Assembly (NCBI GenBank): GCA_902562425.1 | Contig: CACETF010000008.1 | Location: 1-64,000, forward strand | Direction of reading: 5' to 3' | Length of the DNA: 64,000 bases | Source: Porticoccaceae bacterium | Lineage (GTDB): Bacteria; Pseudomonadota; Gammaproteobacteria; Pseudomonadales; Porticoccaceae | Part shown: one piece after another, positions 44,269-54,173 of the stretch | How positions within the stretch are numbered: the first letter of the stretch is position 1 | How the letters are laid out: the number at the start of each line of letters is the position of its first letter | Made by a program: the position numbers and the translations under genes | The notes under the pieces: model-generated | Seen by the model: only the letters and a program-made list of their open reading frames with translations | Databases searched by the model: none | What the model was told of the DNA's origin: nothing

Positions 44269-46170
44269 ATGAGCAGACCTCTGCCCGTTATAGTAGGTTT
44301 TGGTGGTTACAATGCCGCCGGAAGAAGCTCCTCATTCCAGTCATATCGCCGTATGATATTTGATTCCCTTTCGTCTGAGGGACAGCAGTTAACTATCGTC
44401 GGTCTCGCATGTCTCATGGGTTTAGTCCAAAAAGAAAGGCATGCTTACGTAACTCCCAGTGGATATAAACTGTCTGCTTGTGAGGTTGATATGCAATTCC
44501 GGACAGCAGTCTTGGCAGGTACCCTTGTACGTAAGACTTCTCTGTTTGATCCTGCTGCAATCCGAGGGAACCGAAAAATTAACTTTTCCAAGACCAAAGG
44601 TGGGTGTCAAGTCTTCACAATGTTGAGGCGTGATATGCCTCAGGATCCTCCATCTGACTGGCAGATCGAAGATTTGAGTGGGGGGCAGGTAAGAATAACG
44701 ACAAGTAACCTCCAAGATTTCTTGGTTGAATGTGACTATGAGCTGCTATCAAAAGCGTCAGGTCAACTGCCCGAAGGTTTCGAGCCGTCTCTTCATTACA
44801 GTTCCCGATTTCATCCGAGGGGACTGCAAATGGCACTGCTAGGGTGCAGTGACGCACTCCATTCAACGGGCTTAGACTGGCAGAAAATTGTGAGTAGTGT
44901 CCGCCCAGATCAACTTGGGGTTTACTCTTCTAGCGCGCTTAGCCAAATAACGGAGGACGGTTTCGGCGGGTTAATGCAAAATCGTCTCCGAGGTAAGCGG
45001 ACCACGGCTAAACAGGTTGCCCTAGGGCTTAACACTATGCCAGCCGATTTTATAAACGCATATATTCTTGGAAGCGTCGGACATACTGAGGCTGTAACCG
45101 GGGCATGCGCGACTTTCCTCTATGTACTTCAGGCGGCTTTGAGAGATATTCACAGCGGTCGACGTCGGGTGGCGATTGTTGGAAATGCCGAGGCAAGTAT
45201 ATCCCCGGAAATTTCAGAGGGATTTGCTAACATGGGAGCTTTGGCTGATGATGAAACTTTGTGCAAAATCGATGGGACGCATACCCCAGATTACCGGCGT
45301 GCGAGCCGCCCTTTTGCGGAAAATTGCGGTTTTGTGCTAGCGGAGTCGACTCAATATATCGTTTTGATGGATGATTCCTTGGCTATTGAGTTGGGCGCTG
45401 ATATTCATGGTGCCGTTACTAATGTCTTTATTAATGCAGATGGTGTAAAAAAATCCATCTCTGCGCCTGGAGTTGGGAATTATCTATCTTTTTCACAAGC
45501 GGTCGCTGCCGCAATTGCCGTAGTTGGTGAGGACACCGTCAAATACAATAGTTTTGTCCATGCTCATGGATCCAGTACTCCAGCGAATCGGGTCACCGAG
45601 TCAGACTTGATACAACGTGTTGCCGAGGTTTTTGACATATACGACTGGCCAGTCACTGCAGCGAAGGCTTATGTCGGACATTCTCTTTCCGCGGCGGGTG
45701 GTGACCAGCTCGTCTCTGCACTTGGCACATTTAAGTACGATATAGTTCCGGGAATAAAGACCATTCAACAGATTGCGTCTGATGTGGTTCAAGAGCGAGC
45801 AATATTCCCGATAAATGATATGGACGTAAGTGGGAGACAAATGGGTGTTAACTTCATAAATTCGAAAGGGTTCGGTGGTAATAATGCAACAGCTACTGTT
45901 TTGTCGCCCCACATTGTGAATAAAATGCTACAACGCCGTCATTCAAAAGATTACGAAGGTTACTTATTGCGGCGTGATGAAGTGAAGAATACAGCTGCTG
46001 AGTATGCAGAACGGGCGGATACTGGTCAATTAGGTGTGATTTATCGCTATGGTGAGCCTCTTCTCAACGAAAAGGACATCTTAATCAACAGAGAAGGAGT
46101 AACCATCTCTGGGTTTCGTCAATCAGTTTCCTTTGAATTTGACAACCCTTGGAGGGACATGAGCGGCTGA
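44269..46170 (+). CDS. fabY: Beta-ketoacyl-ACP synthase FabY
   Basis: The protein has 633 residues from ATG 44269 (AGGGG eight bases upstream), starting MSRPLPVIVGFGGYNAAGR just like Pseudomonas FabY. The frame extends to 44194 but the family start is clear. Thiolase-fold active site: Cys280 in TGACATFLYVLQ, histidines in SFVHAHGSSTPANRVTE and KAYVGHSLSAAGGDQL. FabY condenses acetyl-CoA with malonyl-ACP to initiate fatty acid synthesis in pseudomonads. The gene is single, convergent with nothing, and intact. Confidence 0.92.
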   Translation: MSRPLPVIVGFGGYNAAGRSSSFQSYRRMIFDSLSSEGQQLTIVGLACLMGLVQKERHAYVTPSGYKLSACEVDMQFRTAVLAGTLVRKTSLFDPAAIRGNRKINFSKTKGGCQVFTMLRRDMPQDPPSDWQIEDLSGGQVRITTSNLQDFLVECDYELLSKASGQLPEGFEPSLHYSSRFHPRGLQMALLGCSDALHSTGLDWQKIVSSVRPDQLGVYSSSALSQITEDGFGGLMQNRLRGKRTTAKQVALGLNTMPADFINAYILGSVGHTEAVTGACATFLYVLQAALRDIHSGRRRVAIVGNAEASISPEISEGFANMGALADDETLCKIDGTHTPDYRRASRPFAENCGFVLAESTQYIVLMDDSLAIELGADIHGAVTNVFINADGVKKSISAPGVGNYLSFSQAVAAAIAVVGEDTVKYNSFVHAHGSSTPANRVTESDLIQRVAEVFDIYDWPVTAAKAYVGHSLSAAGGDQLVSALGTFKYDIVPGIKTIQQIASDVVQERAIFPINDMDVSGRQMGVNFINSKGFGGNNATATVLSPHIVNKMLQRRHSKDYEGYLLRRDEVKNTAAEYAERADTGQLGVIYRYGEPLLNEKDILINREGVTISGFRQSVSFEFDNPWRDMSG

Positions 46171-46354
46171 TTGAGATTGTATGATTTTATTTGCAACATT
46201 ATGTTCTATAATTGGCGTCACTCCTTACTTTGTAATGAAGATTTAAAGATTTATCTCAAAAATAATGAAAACTATCGTGGCAATGACTAATAATTTTAAG
46301 CTTAGAACAATACTTGCTAACTTAATGATATAAAAAATAAGCACGGAGTTAACA

Positions 46355-47734
46355 ATGCATAAATTCTTTTTTGTTTTCATGCTGTTATTCCTAACTTCAG
46401 AAGCTGTTGCTTCCTCGTTACATGAAAACGACATTACTCAAGCCAGACCGGAGTCGTTAGGGATGTCGACCACTGAATTGAAAAAAATTAATGATGTAAT
46501 TTTAAAACGCATAAAAAATGGGGATATCCCCGGTGCTGTTATTGCGATTAGTTGGAAAGGTGAGCGTGTCTTCGTTTCCTCACAAGGCTTAATGGATCCA
46601 CAAAAAAAGATTCCAATGAGGCCAGATGCAATGTTTGTTATGCAATCCTCTTCAAAGCCAGTAGCAGGAGTTGCAGCAATGATTGCAATGGAGCAGGGGC
46701 TGTTTGATCTTCAGGATAAAGTACATAAATACATACCGAAATTCAAAGATATCCAAGTCGCAGTGCTCAAGGGAAGTAACGTTAGTCCAAATTATGTTTG
46801 GGCTACCAAAAAAAACCAACCTAACTATTTTTGGCGTGCTCTTGGAATATTAATGGGGTGGTTTTCAGACGAAATGCCATACATGTATGTTCCCGAGAAT
46901 AGTACTGTTCCAGCTGAGCGGCCGGTAACTATTCACGATCTTCTGACACACACGGCAGGTGTTGGAGCGATGGGCCTTGGGCAGGCAGTATCAGATTGGG
47001 GTGAGCTTCAGTGGGATAAAAATGGGTGGGTTGAAAGTGGTCATACGCTTCAATCTTACATTGATATGGTTGCTTCTGGCCCATTAGATTTTCAACCCGG
47101 ATCGCGTTGGGGGTATAGTATTGGACTTGATGTGGTAGCGAGGATTATCGAAATCACCTCAGGCCAACCTTATAACGAATTTGTGCAGGAGCATATTTTC
47201 GAACCGCTGGATATGAGGGACACCTATTGGTTCAACTCAATTCCGCACGAAAAACGATCTCGCGTTGTAGCATTGCCAGACCCAGACAATCCGGATGCAA
47301 ATTTATTAGAGAAAGCGCAACAGTCACAGTATTATTCTGCATCCATAGGATTAGTGAGCACCGCGAGTGACTTCTTGAATTTTGAGCAAATGCGAGCTAG
47401 TAGAGGTGTTTTTAAAGGACGACGTATTTTAGAGGAAAGGTCTGTAAATTTAATGGCAGCAGACCATGAAGGAAAACTTTACACAGCTATGGGCAAAACT
47501 AAAGTGCGTGCTGGAGCGGAGGGTATGGGATACACCGTTTGGGTTATCCTAAAGCCAGAGCTGGCGTTTTTACCTTTAAGCGAGGGTTCTTCGGGTTGGG
47601 GTGGAGCCTTTGGTACTTTAAGTTGGTCTGAACCGAAAAGGAATCTCGCCGTAGTAATAATGGCTCATGGGAGTGCCGATGGATTTAGCAGGGAAATTGC
47701 TGAGATCATTAATGCAGCGATAGTTACTGGGTAA
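46355..47734 (+). CDS. Secreted beta-lactamase-fold serine hydrolase
   Basis: The protein has 459 residues. A signal peptide (1-20, ending AVAS) leads to a class C/EstB-like fold. The catalytic S-x-x-K is FVMQSSSKPVAG (Ser98, Lys101), and the second tyrosine motif is RWGYSIGLDVVA. HDLLTHTAGVGAMG is the helix marker of the family. It may be an esterase or peptidase; a drug-resistance role is not indicated. A broken tandem copy follows 36 bases later. Confidence 0.85.
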   Translation: MHKFFFVFMLLFLTSEAVASSLHENDITQARPESLGMSTTELKKINDVILKRIKNGDIPGAVIAISWKGERVFVSSQGLMDPQKKIPMRPDAMFVMQSSSKPVAGVAAMIAMEQGLFDLQDKVHKYIPKFKDIQVAVLKGSNVSPNYVWATKKNQPNYFWRALGILMGWFSDEMPYMYVPENSTVPAERPVTIHDLLTHTAGVGAMGLGQAVSDWGELQWDKNGWVESGHTLQSYIDMVASGPLDFQPGSRWGYSIGLDVVARIIEITSGQPYNEFVQEHIFEPLDMRDTYWFNSIPHEKRSRVVALPDPDNPDANLLEKAQQSQYYSASIGLVSTASDFLNFEQMRASRGVFKGRRILEERSVNLMAADHEGKLYTAMGKTKVRAGAEGMGYTVWVILKPELAFLPLSEGSSGWGGAFGTLSWSEPKRNLAVVIMAHGSADGFSREIAEIINAAIVTG

Positions 47735-47770
47735 ACTGCCTCCGGTGCTTCAATTTAATGGCGGTCATTA

Positions 47771-49148
47771 ATGAGTAAGCTTGTATTTCTGGTTTTTTTA
47801 TATGTGCTTGAAGGCAGTGGCCTTTCCAATCGGCCGTAACAATCTAGTTTTAACAGAACCAGAAGTTGTTGGGATGTTTAATTCTGATCTTTTAAAGCTC
47901 GGTGGCGTGGTCAAAAAATGTATTGCTAATGATATGATTCAGGGTGCGGCGTTGGTAGTGATTGGGTATGGAAAACCTGTGCATTTTGGGGCATATCTGG
48001 TGTCAGACGTAAGTAAAGCCTCACTAACTAGAAAAGGCAACATGTTTTAGATGATGTAATCGACGAAACTAGTGCTTGTGGGTGGCGGCGATGATTACTG
48101 TCGAGCGCGGGCATTTCAGTCCCCAAGATGAGGTTCAAAAATATATACTCAGCTTCAAAGACATAAAAGAAGCGGTACTGCGGAGACGTTATTATAGTCC
48201 TAACTTGGTTTTGGCTGATCCAGACAAAAAGCCTGGCATCTTTTTCCGAATAGCTGGTGCACTGATAGGCCGGCTCACAGGTGTCTATATCTATAAGAAA
48301 CCATCGGGCTGTTGCCGCAAATCGCTCAATCACGATTCATGATCTCCAGATGCACATTGCGTGCATTGGTGCTTATGGACTAGGTACTGCAGTTTCTGAC
48401 TTGAGAGCCGAGACGGAGAATAAACTTGAATTTGTGAATAGCGATCACACCCTTGAGACATTTGTTGATGTTATGGCTAAAGCCCTCCTCGATTTTCAGT
48501 CGGAAATGCGTTAATTTTATAGTGGTATAGTCGACCTTGATGTGATTGCAAGGATAATAGAGGCCAACTCTGGTCAATCCTTTAATGTGTTTGGTTATGA
48601 AAATATTTTTAATCCTCTTAATATGCGGGACAAACATTCGTGGAACGATTTTCCCGCATGAAAACAATTTCGATTGGTAGTAAGACGAGAGGGTAGAGAG
48701 GGTGAAAAAGAGAAAAAGTTTGATGCTGCTACAACGAAAAAAGCGAGAGAAAGTCGTTATTATTTTGGATCCGTTGAGCTGGTAAGTGCCGCAAGGGATT
48801 AATTATATTTTGAGCAGATGCTTGTTAAAAGGGGTACCCTCTTGGAAACCGAGTGTTAAAGGAAAGTTCTGTAAAGTTAAGGTCTACAAATCAAGTAGGA
48901 GATCTTTTTGAGGGAGACGGGAAAGGGAAGTCCGGCAGTGTAGGTTTTGGTTAAATAGTGGCCGTTACGCTTGATCCCGATATCGCAGGGATGCCTCGGA
49001 ACAAAGAGCGTTTGACTGGGCTGGTGTCTTTAATACCATCTAAGATTAAACCTAAGAGACAGTTGGCAGTGGAGCTTATGGTGCACAACCCACTAAAAAG
49101 TTTCCTCTTGAAATCGCCAAAGTCTTAAGCGCCGCTATTATGGACTGA
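47771..49148 (+). pseudogene. Decayed tandem copy of the serine hydrolase gene
   Basis: From ATG 47771 a signal peptide is read (MSKLVFLVFLYVLEGSG), then frames shift repeatedly. LVLTEPEVVGMFNSDLLKLG, AAMITVERGHFSPQDEVQKY, AVLRRRYYSPNLVLADPDKK, HTLETFVDVMAKALLDFQS and finally EIAKVLSAAIMD follow the intact upstream protein in the same order to its last residues. The SxxK serine block (residues 98-101 in the intact gene) is not recognisable. Many lesions, so inactivation is not recent. Confidence 0.9.
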
Positions 49149-49164
49149 CATGCCGAAAGTCTGA

Positions 49165-50742
49165 CTAAGGGTCATACGCTCGATATTCGGGGCTTTTTAG
49201 TGCAGACCTCGGAAATCGACCTATGACCTCAGCAATTGATGCATCGGATCTTGGATATTGCCCCTTGTCGTCTGTGTCTTTGATCCATCGAGCTAACTGG
49301 ATTCTCATCTCCTCCAGAGTTTTGCGATGTTTTGGATCGTTAGCAAGATTGATTACTTCGTCCGGATCATTTTTTAAGTCATATAGCTCCTCGGCACTCC
49401 GCGGGCCATAGGGAGCCGCCTGAGCGGGTGTTAATTCTCCGTTGGTTGCCAGATCACGGATTTTTAAAAAATATCCAAACTTATACGGTAAATCCGCCGC
49501 GAAAAGTTCCCTGTATCCCCAGTTGAAGAGAGGTCGATCTGTCATAAAGTTTCGTATGTAATGGTAACGATCGCCCATGACGGATCGTACCCGATCGATA
49601 ACATTTGACATTCGATCTGCAGATGAAAACACGTAGTTTCTAGAGTAGTCGGCAGCAAAAACATTTTTAGAATCCATGAATGGTGGAATTTCCAGCCCAG
49701 CTAGGCTTAATGATGTTGCGGATATGTCGAGAAGGTTTACCAAATCTTTACGTCGACTACCCGGAGTAACTTTATCTTGTGCGCCCGGCCCTGAAATTAT
49801 AAGGGGCACGTGCAGACCTTCCTCGTAGCAGAATTCCTTGCTCCTAGGCAGATTTGAGCCATGGTCAGAAAATAGGAAAATTATTGTGTTTTTCCAGCGA
49901 TGATCATTTTTAAGGCTTTGAATTAAAACACCTAATTCATAATCTGTCTGGAGAATACTATTGTAGTGTCCTGCGATTTTTTCTCGTACTTCCGGTATGT
50001 CAGGGTACTGTGGAGGGACCCGAACATTTTCAGACTTCACAGGTGTGTAACCAAGCGACTTTAATTTCGGAGCGAGCGTGCTGTCGTCTTTCTTACCACC
50101 AGAGATCGAGGTCTGACCAAAGAAAGACATGCTTGTAGGGACATCACTCCAGTGACCACTACCCCGATCTAAACGGAAATTTCCTTTGTTTTCAGACTTT
50201 TTTAATTGACTTTTACCTGGATGTTTTTTGTGTTTGGGGTCGGTTTTTACGTTCGATATCACTAGTTTTTTGGGTACTGAATATAGATCAGAGCGGTTAT
50301 AAGAAAAGTTAAAGTCATCCTTTCCGTCGTTGTAGGTTTCATAGCCCGCTTCTAGAAACAACGTTGGCACAGTTTTTACTCCAGCTGGAAGGTATATTGG
50401 GTTCTCGGGGACCCTACCAGACCGGTGATCATGAGCGCCAATCCTGATGGAATAGCTGCCGGTTGCTATTGCGGATCGACTGGTGCTGCAAACGGGTGCA
50501 GGCGCGTATGCGCGTTCAAAAACCACGCCTGTATCAGCAAGATTATCGATATTCGGAGTTTGCACAAGAGTGTGTCCATAAGTTGCATACCAAGGGTGTT
50601 GATCATCGACCCAAACCCAAAGGATATTTGGTTTTTCTGTATCTATGGCGCTGCCAGTGGTCGGAAAGAAAGCGCTTAATAGAACCGCTGCTGCCACTGC
50701 TGTTACTTGTGCCAAGGTATTTTGAGAAGCAAAACTAATCAT
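49165..50742 (-). CDS. Sulfatase (copy 1), exported
   Basis: The protein has 525 residues. A signal peptide (about 1-32) is followed by the alkaline phosphatase-like sulfatase fold. Metal ligands start in NILWVWVDDQHPWY (Asp46, Asp47). The formylglycine site is PVCSTSRSAIATG (Cys85, a C-x-T-x-R variant of C-x-P-x-R). FLFSDHGSNLPRSKE gives the later Asp-His ligands. Hydrolyses a sulfate ester in the periplasm after conversion of the Cys by a maturase, which is not in the window. Last gene of the minus-strand run. Confidence 0.9.
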   Translation of the reverse strand: MISFASQNTLAQVTAVAAAVLLSAFFPTTGSAIDTEKPNILWVWVDDQHPWYATYGHTLVQTPNIDNLADTGVVFERAYAPAPVCSTSRSAIATGSYSIRIGAHDHRSGRVPENPIYLPAGVKTVPTLFLEAGYETYNDGKDDFNFSYNRSDLYSVPKKLVISNVKTDPKHKKHPGKSQLKKSENKGNFRLDRGSGHWSDVPTSMSFFGQTSISGGKKDDSTLAPKLKSLGYTPVKSENVRVPPQYPDIPEVREKIAGHYNSILQTDYELGVLIQSLKNDHRWKNTIIFLFSDHGSNLPRSKEFCYEEGLHVPLIISGPGAQDKVTPGSRRKDLVNLLDISATSLSLAGLEIPPFMDSKNVFAADYSRNYVFSSADRMSNVIDRVRSVMGDRYHYIRNFMTDRPLFNWGYRELFAADLPYKFGYFLKIRDLATNGELTPAQAAPYGPRSAEELYDLKNDPDEVINLANDPKHRKTLEEMRIQLARWIKDTDDKGQYPRSDASIAEVIGRFPRSALKSPEYRAYDP

Positions 50743-50760
50743 AAAATTGATATTTGTGAC

Positions 50761-51411
50761 TTAAATAAAATCTGTATAAGCAACCTTCCTTGCTCGCCCA
50801 AAAAAATCATCCCAGTCCTCTTCTGATAGCATATCCGGCTCTCCAATCGATCTAGCTAATATGTAATGTTTACAGATCTGTTCAAGGCGTTCTGCATGAT
50901 CAATAGCGACCTCAAAGTTGTTACCTCTACAAATCATGCCGTGGTTTCCAAGAAGGCATGCCGCACGGTCGGTAAGGGCTTTTGCAGCACTCACGCCAAG
51001 CTCCTCAGTTCCGAAGGTTGCATAGGGCACACATGGCACATCTGAACCACCGAAAAGGCCAACCATGTAGTGGAATCCGGGTAGCGGTAGGTTATGAACA
51101 GCTAGGGCCACGCAGTAGTCTGAGTGGGTGTGGATGACTGTATCTGCCTTCTCTTGATAGCGGTAAATTGCACTGTGCATCCGCCACTCGGAAGATGGTT
51201 TTATATCACCTTCGTAGCTACCATCTTCTTTTACAAACACCACCCTTTCAGTACTGAGGTTCTTTGCAGAGGCTCCAGAACAGGATATGAGCATGCCACC
51301 ATCAACACGACAACTCACATTTCCGCTAGACTGTCTCATAAGATCGCGCTCGGCGACCTCAAGGTACGCCTTTACCAGAGATTCTCGCTGAGCTTGCAGT
51401 GCGTGTAGCAT
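50761..51411 (-). CDS. Class II aldolase/adducin family (fuculose-phosphate aldolase-like)
   Basis: The protein has 216 residues, the size of L-fuculose-1-phosphate aldolase. Motifs: LMRQSSGNVSCRV at the N-terminus, ISCSGASAKNLS, the acidic Glu75 in SSEWRMHSAIYR, zinc ligands His94 and His96 in VIHTHSDYCVAL, and His157 in LLGNHGMICRG. Cleaves a phosphorylated deoxy sugar or sugar acid. Close spacing to the genes on both sides (18-20 bases) fits one operon. Exact sugar not known. Confidence 0.87.
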   Translation of the reverse strand: MLHALQAQRESLVKAYLEVAERDLMRQSSGNVSCRVDGGMLISCSGASAKNLSTERVVFVKEDGSYEGDIKPSSEWRMHSAIYRYQEKADTVIHTHSDYCVALAVHNLPLPGFHYMVGLFGGSDVPCVPYATFGTEELGVSAAKALTDRAACLLGNHGMICRGNNFEVAIDHAERLEQICKHYILARSIGEPDMLSEEDWDDFFGRARKVAYTDFI

Positions 51412-51431
51412 TTTTTACTCCTTATATTGAT

Positions 51432-52082
51432 TTAAATTTTGCCTTTTATACCGGCCTTCCAATAAAAGTAAGATATTGCGCGTCGAGGATGACCACTTCC
51501 GTTGCCGAGTGACCAGTGTATGGTCAAAGCGCTGTGGATGACTGCATCACCAGGGTCAAGTTCGGCGGCAACTGCGTCTTTTGACTGCGTATCTATACCT
51601 GAGATAAAAGTTTCCGTTGGATACTTTATTTTGTGTGATCCCCGCAAGTAATGTAAGCAACCGTTGTCTATTTGTGCTTGATCTAGGGCAAACCAGATCG
51701 TAGCCCCCGCGTCAGGTTTTCGATAACTCCCTATAATGTCGACGTGAGGGCTTATACCCCGGGAGGACCCGTCCGGTCGATCAAACCAAGCTGCCGAGGC
51801 CCCCTCTATCTCCCCGTTGAGGAGATATTTCATGAGCGACACGTGAGGCCCACGTTTCAGCTGATGATTGAACCAAGAGTCGCGTTTATCTAGACTTTTA
51901 ATGATATTTTGGTAAGGCGAGTTATTATCATTATTTTCTCGCAGTTCTTTTGCCGCGGATAGGGCACGGTTACGCAACTCCGATAGCGCTTTTTCATTAA
52001 GCAAATTTTTTAAAATAACAAAGCCGTCTTTATCGTAATTCTTTTTAACTGACGCAAAGTTTAACTTGTTAATATTTGACAT
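51432..52082 (-). CDS. Phytanoyl-CoA dioxygenase (PhyH) family oxygenase (copy 2)
   Basis: The protein has 216 residues from ATG 52082 (MSNINKLNF); the frame continues upstream but those residues overlap the preceding gene. N-terminal YDKDGFVILKNLLNEKALSE is typical of PhyH. Iron ligands: H113-x-D115 in ISPHVDIIGS and a distal His in VIHSALTIHWSLGN; Arg in HPRRAISYF for 2-oxoglutarate. A small Fe/2-oxoglutarate oxygenase, possibly acting on a catabolic intermediate. Second PhyH of the window, with low similarity to the first. Confidence 0.8.
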   Translation of the reverse strand: MSNINKLNFASVKKNYDKDGFVILKNLLNEKALSELRNRALSAAKELRENNDNNSPYQNIIKSLDKRDSWFNHQLKRGPHVSLMKYLLNGEIEGASAAWFDRPDGSSRGISPHVDIIGSYRKPDAGATIWFALDQAQIDNGCLHYLRGSHKIKYPTETFISGIDTQSKDAVAAELDPGDAVIHSALTIHWSLGNGSGHPRRAISYFYWKAGIKGKI

Positions 52083-53361
52083 GTGTACCATAGACAGCAG
52101 ATTGGCGGCCTCGTTCCAGAGTGTTACTAGCGCTATCGACATCTATTTGGGAAGTTTGCGCACCCAATTCTGGCCTGTAGTAGGTTCTCTGAATTTCTCC
52201 ATCATGAGGCTTGGTGGACATCTTTTTTTCGCTGATCGACAGAGATCCCTCTATGGAGGTCTCGTAATGTATCACGGTCTGCAGAAGAGTTATTAGTAAC
52301 TGAAGTCGGTTATATGTGAGGACACGGAATCCTGAAGGATCAAAGGTCTCGCGGAAGGCTGAGTGCAGCGAGATGATATCTTTGATAGATAAGTAAGATT
52401 CGACCAGCCCCATCACAGCTTTTCTCGATCGGAGTTTTATCTGGGAGGTTAATAACGGACTTGAGGCCTCTCCGGTGAGGCGGCTACTAGATTTTAGCGC
52501 TATAAGACTAAGCCGCCGGCTACACTGAGGCAGCCGAATTGGTATGGATCCCGCGTGCATAAAGAGATCCATATCTGTCTTACTGTTTCCCACAAGTCCC
52601 TCGGGCACAAGCTTGAACATCATTTTTCCATATTTTGTTTCTACTGTCTCACTAAGCTCTCCGAGTGAGTGTAATTCAGTTCCATGCACTGCCTTGAGAG
52701 AACGATCGCGCACAAGCGCAATAAAATCGAGACTAGGTTCGGAGACAATTGCTCTTATCGAACCAGTGTCGACTGTCTCATCATCAAGAAAAAACATCCC
52801 TCTTCCGCCTGTGGCAGTTTGCACCTGCATGATTGCGTTCTTGATTTCTTGGGCATCACTCTCATAATTTGGCACACGGTCAGACCATACCCGCGCTAAA
52901 AGAGGAGTGTATGTGTTAGAGTCTGGATCACTCGCTAAAATCTCACATACCTTGAATGCCGACTCCGAGTCGACCAGAGATGTGGGTAGATACTCAATTT
53001 TACAAGCATATTTTTTGTGCAACTCGTAGGTGTGCACAATAAGTCGTGTTTGTAGGCTAACGTTTTTAGCACCGATTTTTAGTAAACTTAGACTTAAATT
53101 TTTGGTTAGTTTAGGATCATCAAGATTCCTTGAAAGTCTCTTGTGGGTTGCGTGGAGACGGATCTTCTCATTCAAACCTCTCGCAACACTTGTTAGGTTG
53201 ACAGACTTTGTGCGGCGTATTCCCGTCAGCATATTACAAACAAACTTGTAACTCACTCTGCCTAGATTAGACCCCGGTACTTGGGAGCAGAGGACTTTAG
53301 CAAATTCATCGATCTGCGGTCGGTTGTTATGCGACTGAATATTGGAAAAAGCAGGTTGCAT
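52069..53361 (-). CDS. Transposase-like protein (IS4-type fold, possibly inactive)
   Basis: The protein has 430 residues. It follows the pattern of an IS4-like DDE transposase family: RSxSVxLxxVARxLNE near the N-terminus (TKSVNLTSVARGLNEKIRLH), then HKRLSRNL, KKYACKIEYLPTSLVDSES, GGRGMFFLDDETVD and VESYLSIKDIISLHSAFRET. In the family the first block reads IVDLSD, with the catalytic Asp; here it reads IVHTYE, so the expected Asp is missing, and the third acidic residue is not obvious. The reading frame is fully open and lies tightly between two same-strand genes (32-base gap before, 14-base overlap with PhyH). No terminal repeats are seen. Confidence 0.6.
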   Translation of the reverse strand: MQPAFSNIQSHNNRPQIDEFAKVLCSQVPGSNLGRVSYKFVCNMLTGIRRTKSVNLTSVARGLNEKIRLHATHKRLSRNLDDPKLTKNLSLSLLKIGAKNVSLQTRLIVHTYELHKKYACKIEYLPTSLVDSESAFKVCEILASDPDSNTYTPLLARVWSDRVPNYESDAQEIKNAIMQVQTATGGRGMFFLDDETVDTGSIRAIVSEPSLDFIALVRDRSLKAVHGTELHSLGELSETVETKYGKMMFKLVPEGLVGNSKTDMDLFMHAGSIPIRLPQCSRRLSLIALKSSSRLTGEASSPLLTSQIKLRSRKAVMGLVESYLSIKDIISLHSAFRETFDPSGFRVLTYNRLQLLITLLQTVIHYETSIEGSLSISEKKMSTKPHDGEIQRTYYRPELGAQTSQIDVDSASNTLERGRQSAVYGTHVKY

Positions 53362-53393
53362 AAGAGTTCACTCGTAAATGGCTGATGGCTACT

Positions 53394-54041
53394 CTAAATT
53401 CTACATAGTTGTAGAAATTGTTGTTTTTGCATTTCTGTCATTTTGTTAAATATCGGTACACCCAGCTCTGTACAAGGTAGTTCAGAAAATTCCGGTGTGG
53501 GGCTTTGCAGGCTTGCGGCGATATTATGTAGACCTGTTGTCTTGGACTCTGGATTATCGCCGCTAAGTGCAGCTATGATTGATTTTGGCCAAACGCTGTT
53601 CATAACATTAACAACGTTTATCGAGGAGCCAAGATGCTCTTCAATTTGTCTTTTTAATGTTTCCTCCTCCAAGCTACGTTGTTTCTGACCGGTGAGACCG
53701 TATTTACTGCGCGACTGGTTACAAATGAAAGCCCATGATGCTTTTACATGAAAACCTTGGAGTGTAAGACAGTGCTCAGGTACCCCCGCGCCACCCGATA
53801 CTACGCCGTTATCCACCATAAAATAGTAACCGGAGACAGGCCAAGCCTCAGAAATCAATCGTGGATGAGGATCAAGATAAAGCTCCGTGAAGCCCCATCG
53901 AAGGTCTGAGGGAATGTCGGCTGCCTGAAGCATTTTTGCGCCTAAAATACCGCAAGCCTCACACCAAAGTTTTGAGCCAAATTCACCCACTTCTGTGATC
54001 ATGGAGGAATCGAAGTTATTCAAGATGGACTCCACAGACAA
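53394..54041 (-). CDS. Unknown protein, 215 residues
   Basis: A soluble-looking protein with no signal peptide or membrane helix. Notable segments are LWCEACGILGAKMLQAADIP (a CxxC), LYLDPHPRLISEAWPVSGYY and SWAFICNQSRSKYGLTGQKQ. I do not recognise a family. The C-terminus LGVPIFNKMTEMQKQQFL is helical. It lies in the minus-strand run after the second sulfatase (132-base gap) and 32 bases before the transposase-like gene, so it is probably co-expressed with the sulfatase cluster. Confidence 0.55.
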   Translation of the reverse strand: MSVESILNNFDSSMITEVGEFGSKLWCEACGILGAKMLQAADIPSDLRWGFTELYLDPHPRLISEAWPVSGYYFMVDNGVVSGGAGVPEHCLTLQGFHVKASWAFICNQSRSKYGLTGQKQRSLEEETLKRQIEEHLGSSINVVNVMNSVWPKSIIAALSGDNPESKTTGLHNIAASLQSPTPEFSELPCTELGVPIFNKMTEMQKQQFLQLCRI

Positions 54042-54173
54042 TGTTTTTGGTTATTTTTCAACGATAATTTGCCCCCTATTTACATTTTAGGCAAATAAAA
54101 AATTAAGCAATTTCACCCATTTTAACTAATGGTCTTGCTAGTTTATTTCAAGATTATTGCGATAAACGTTTAT

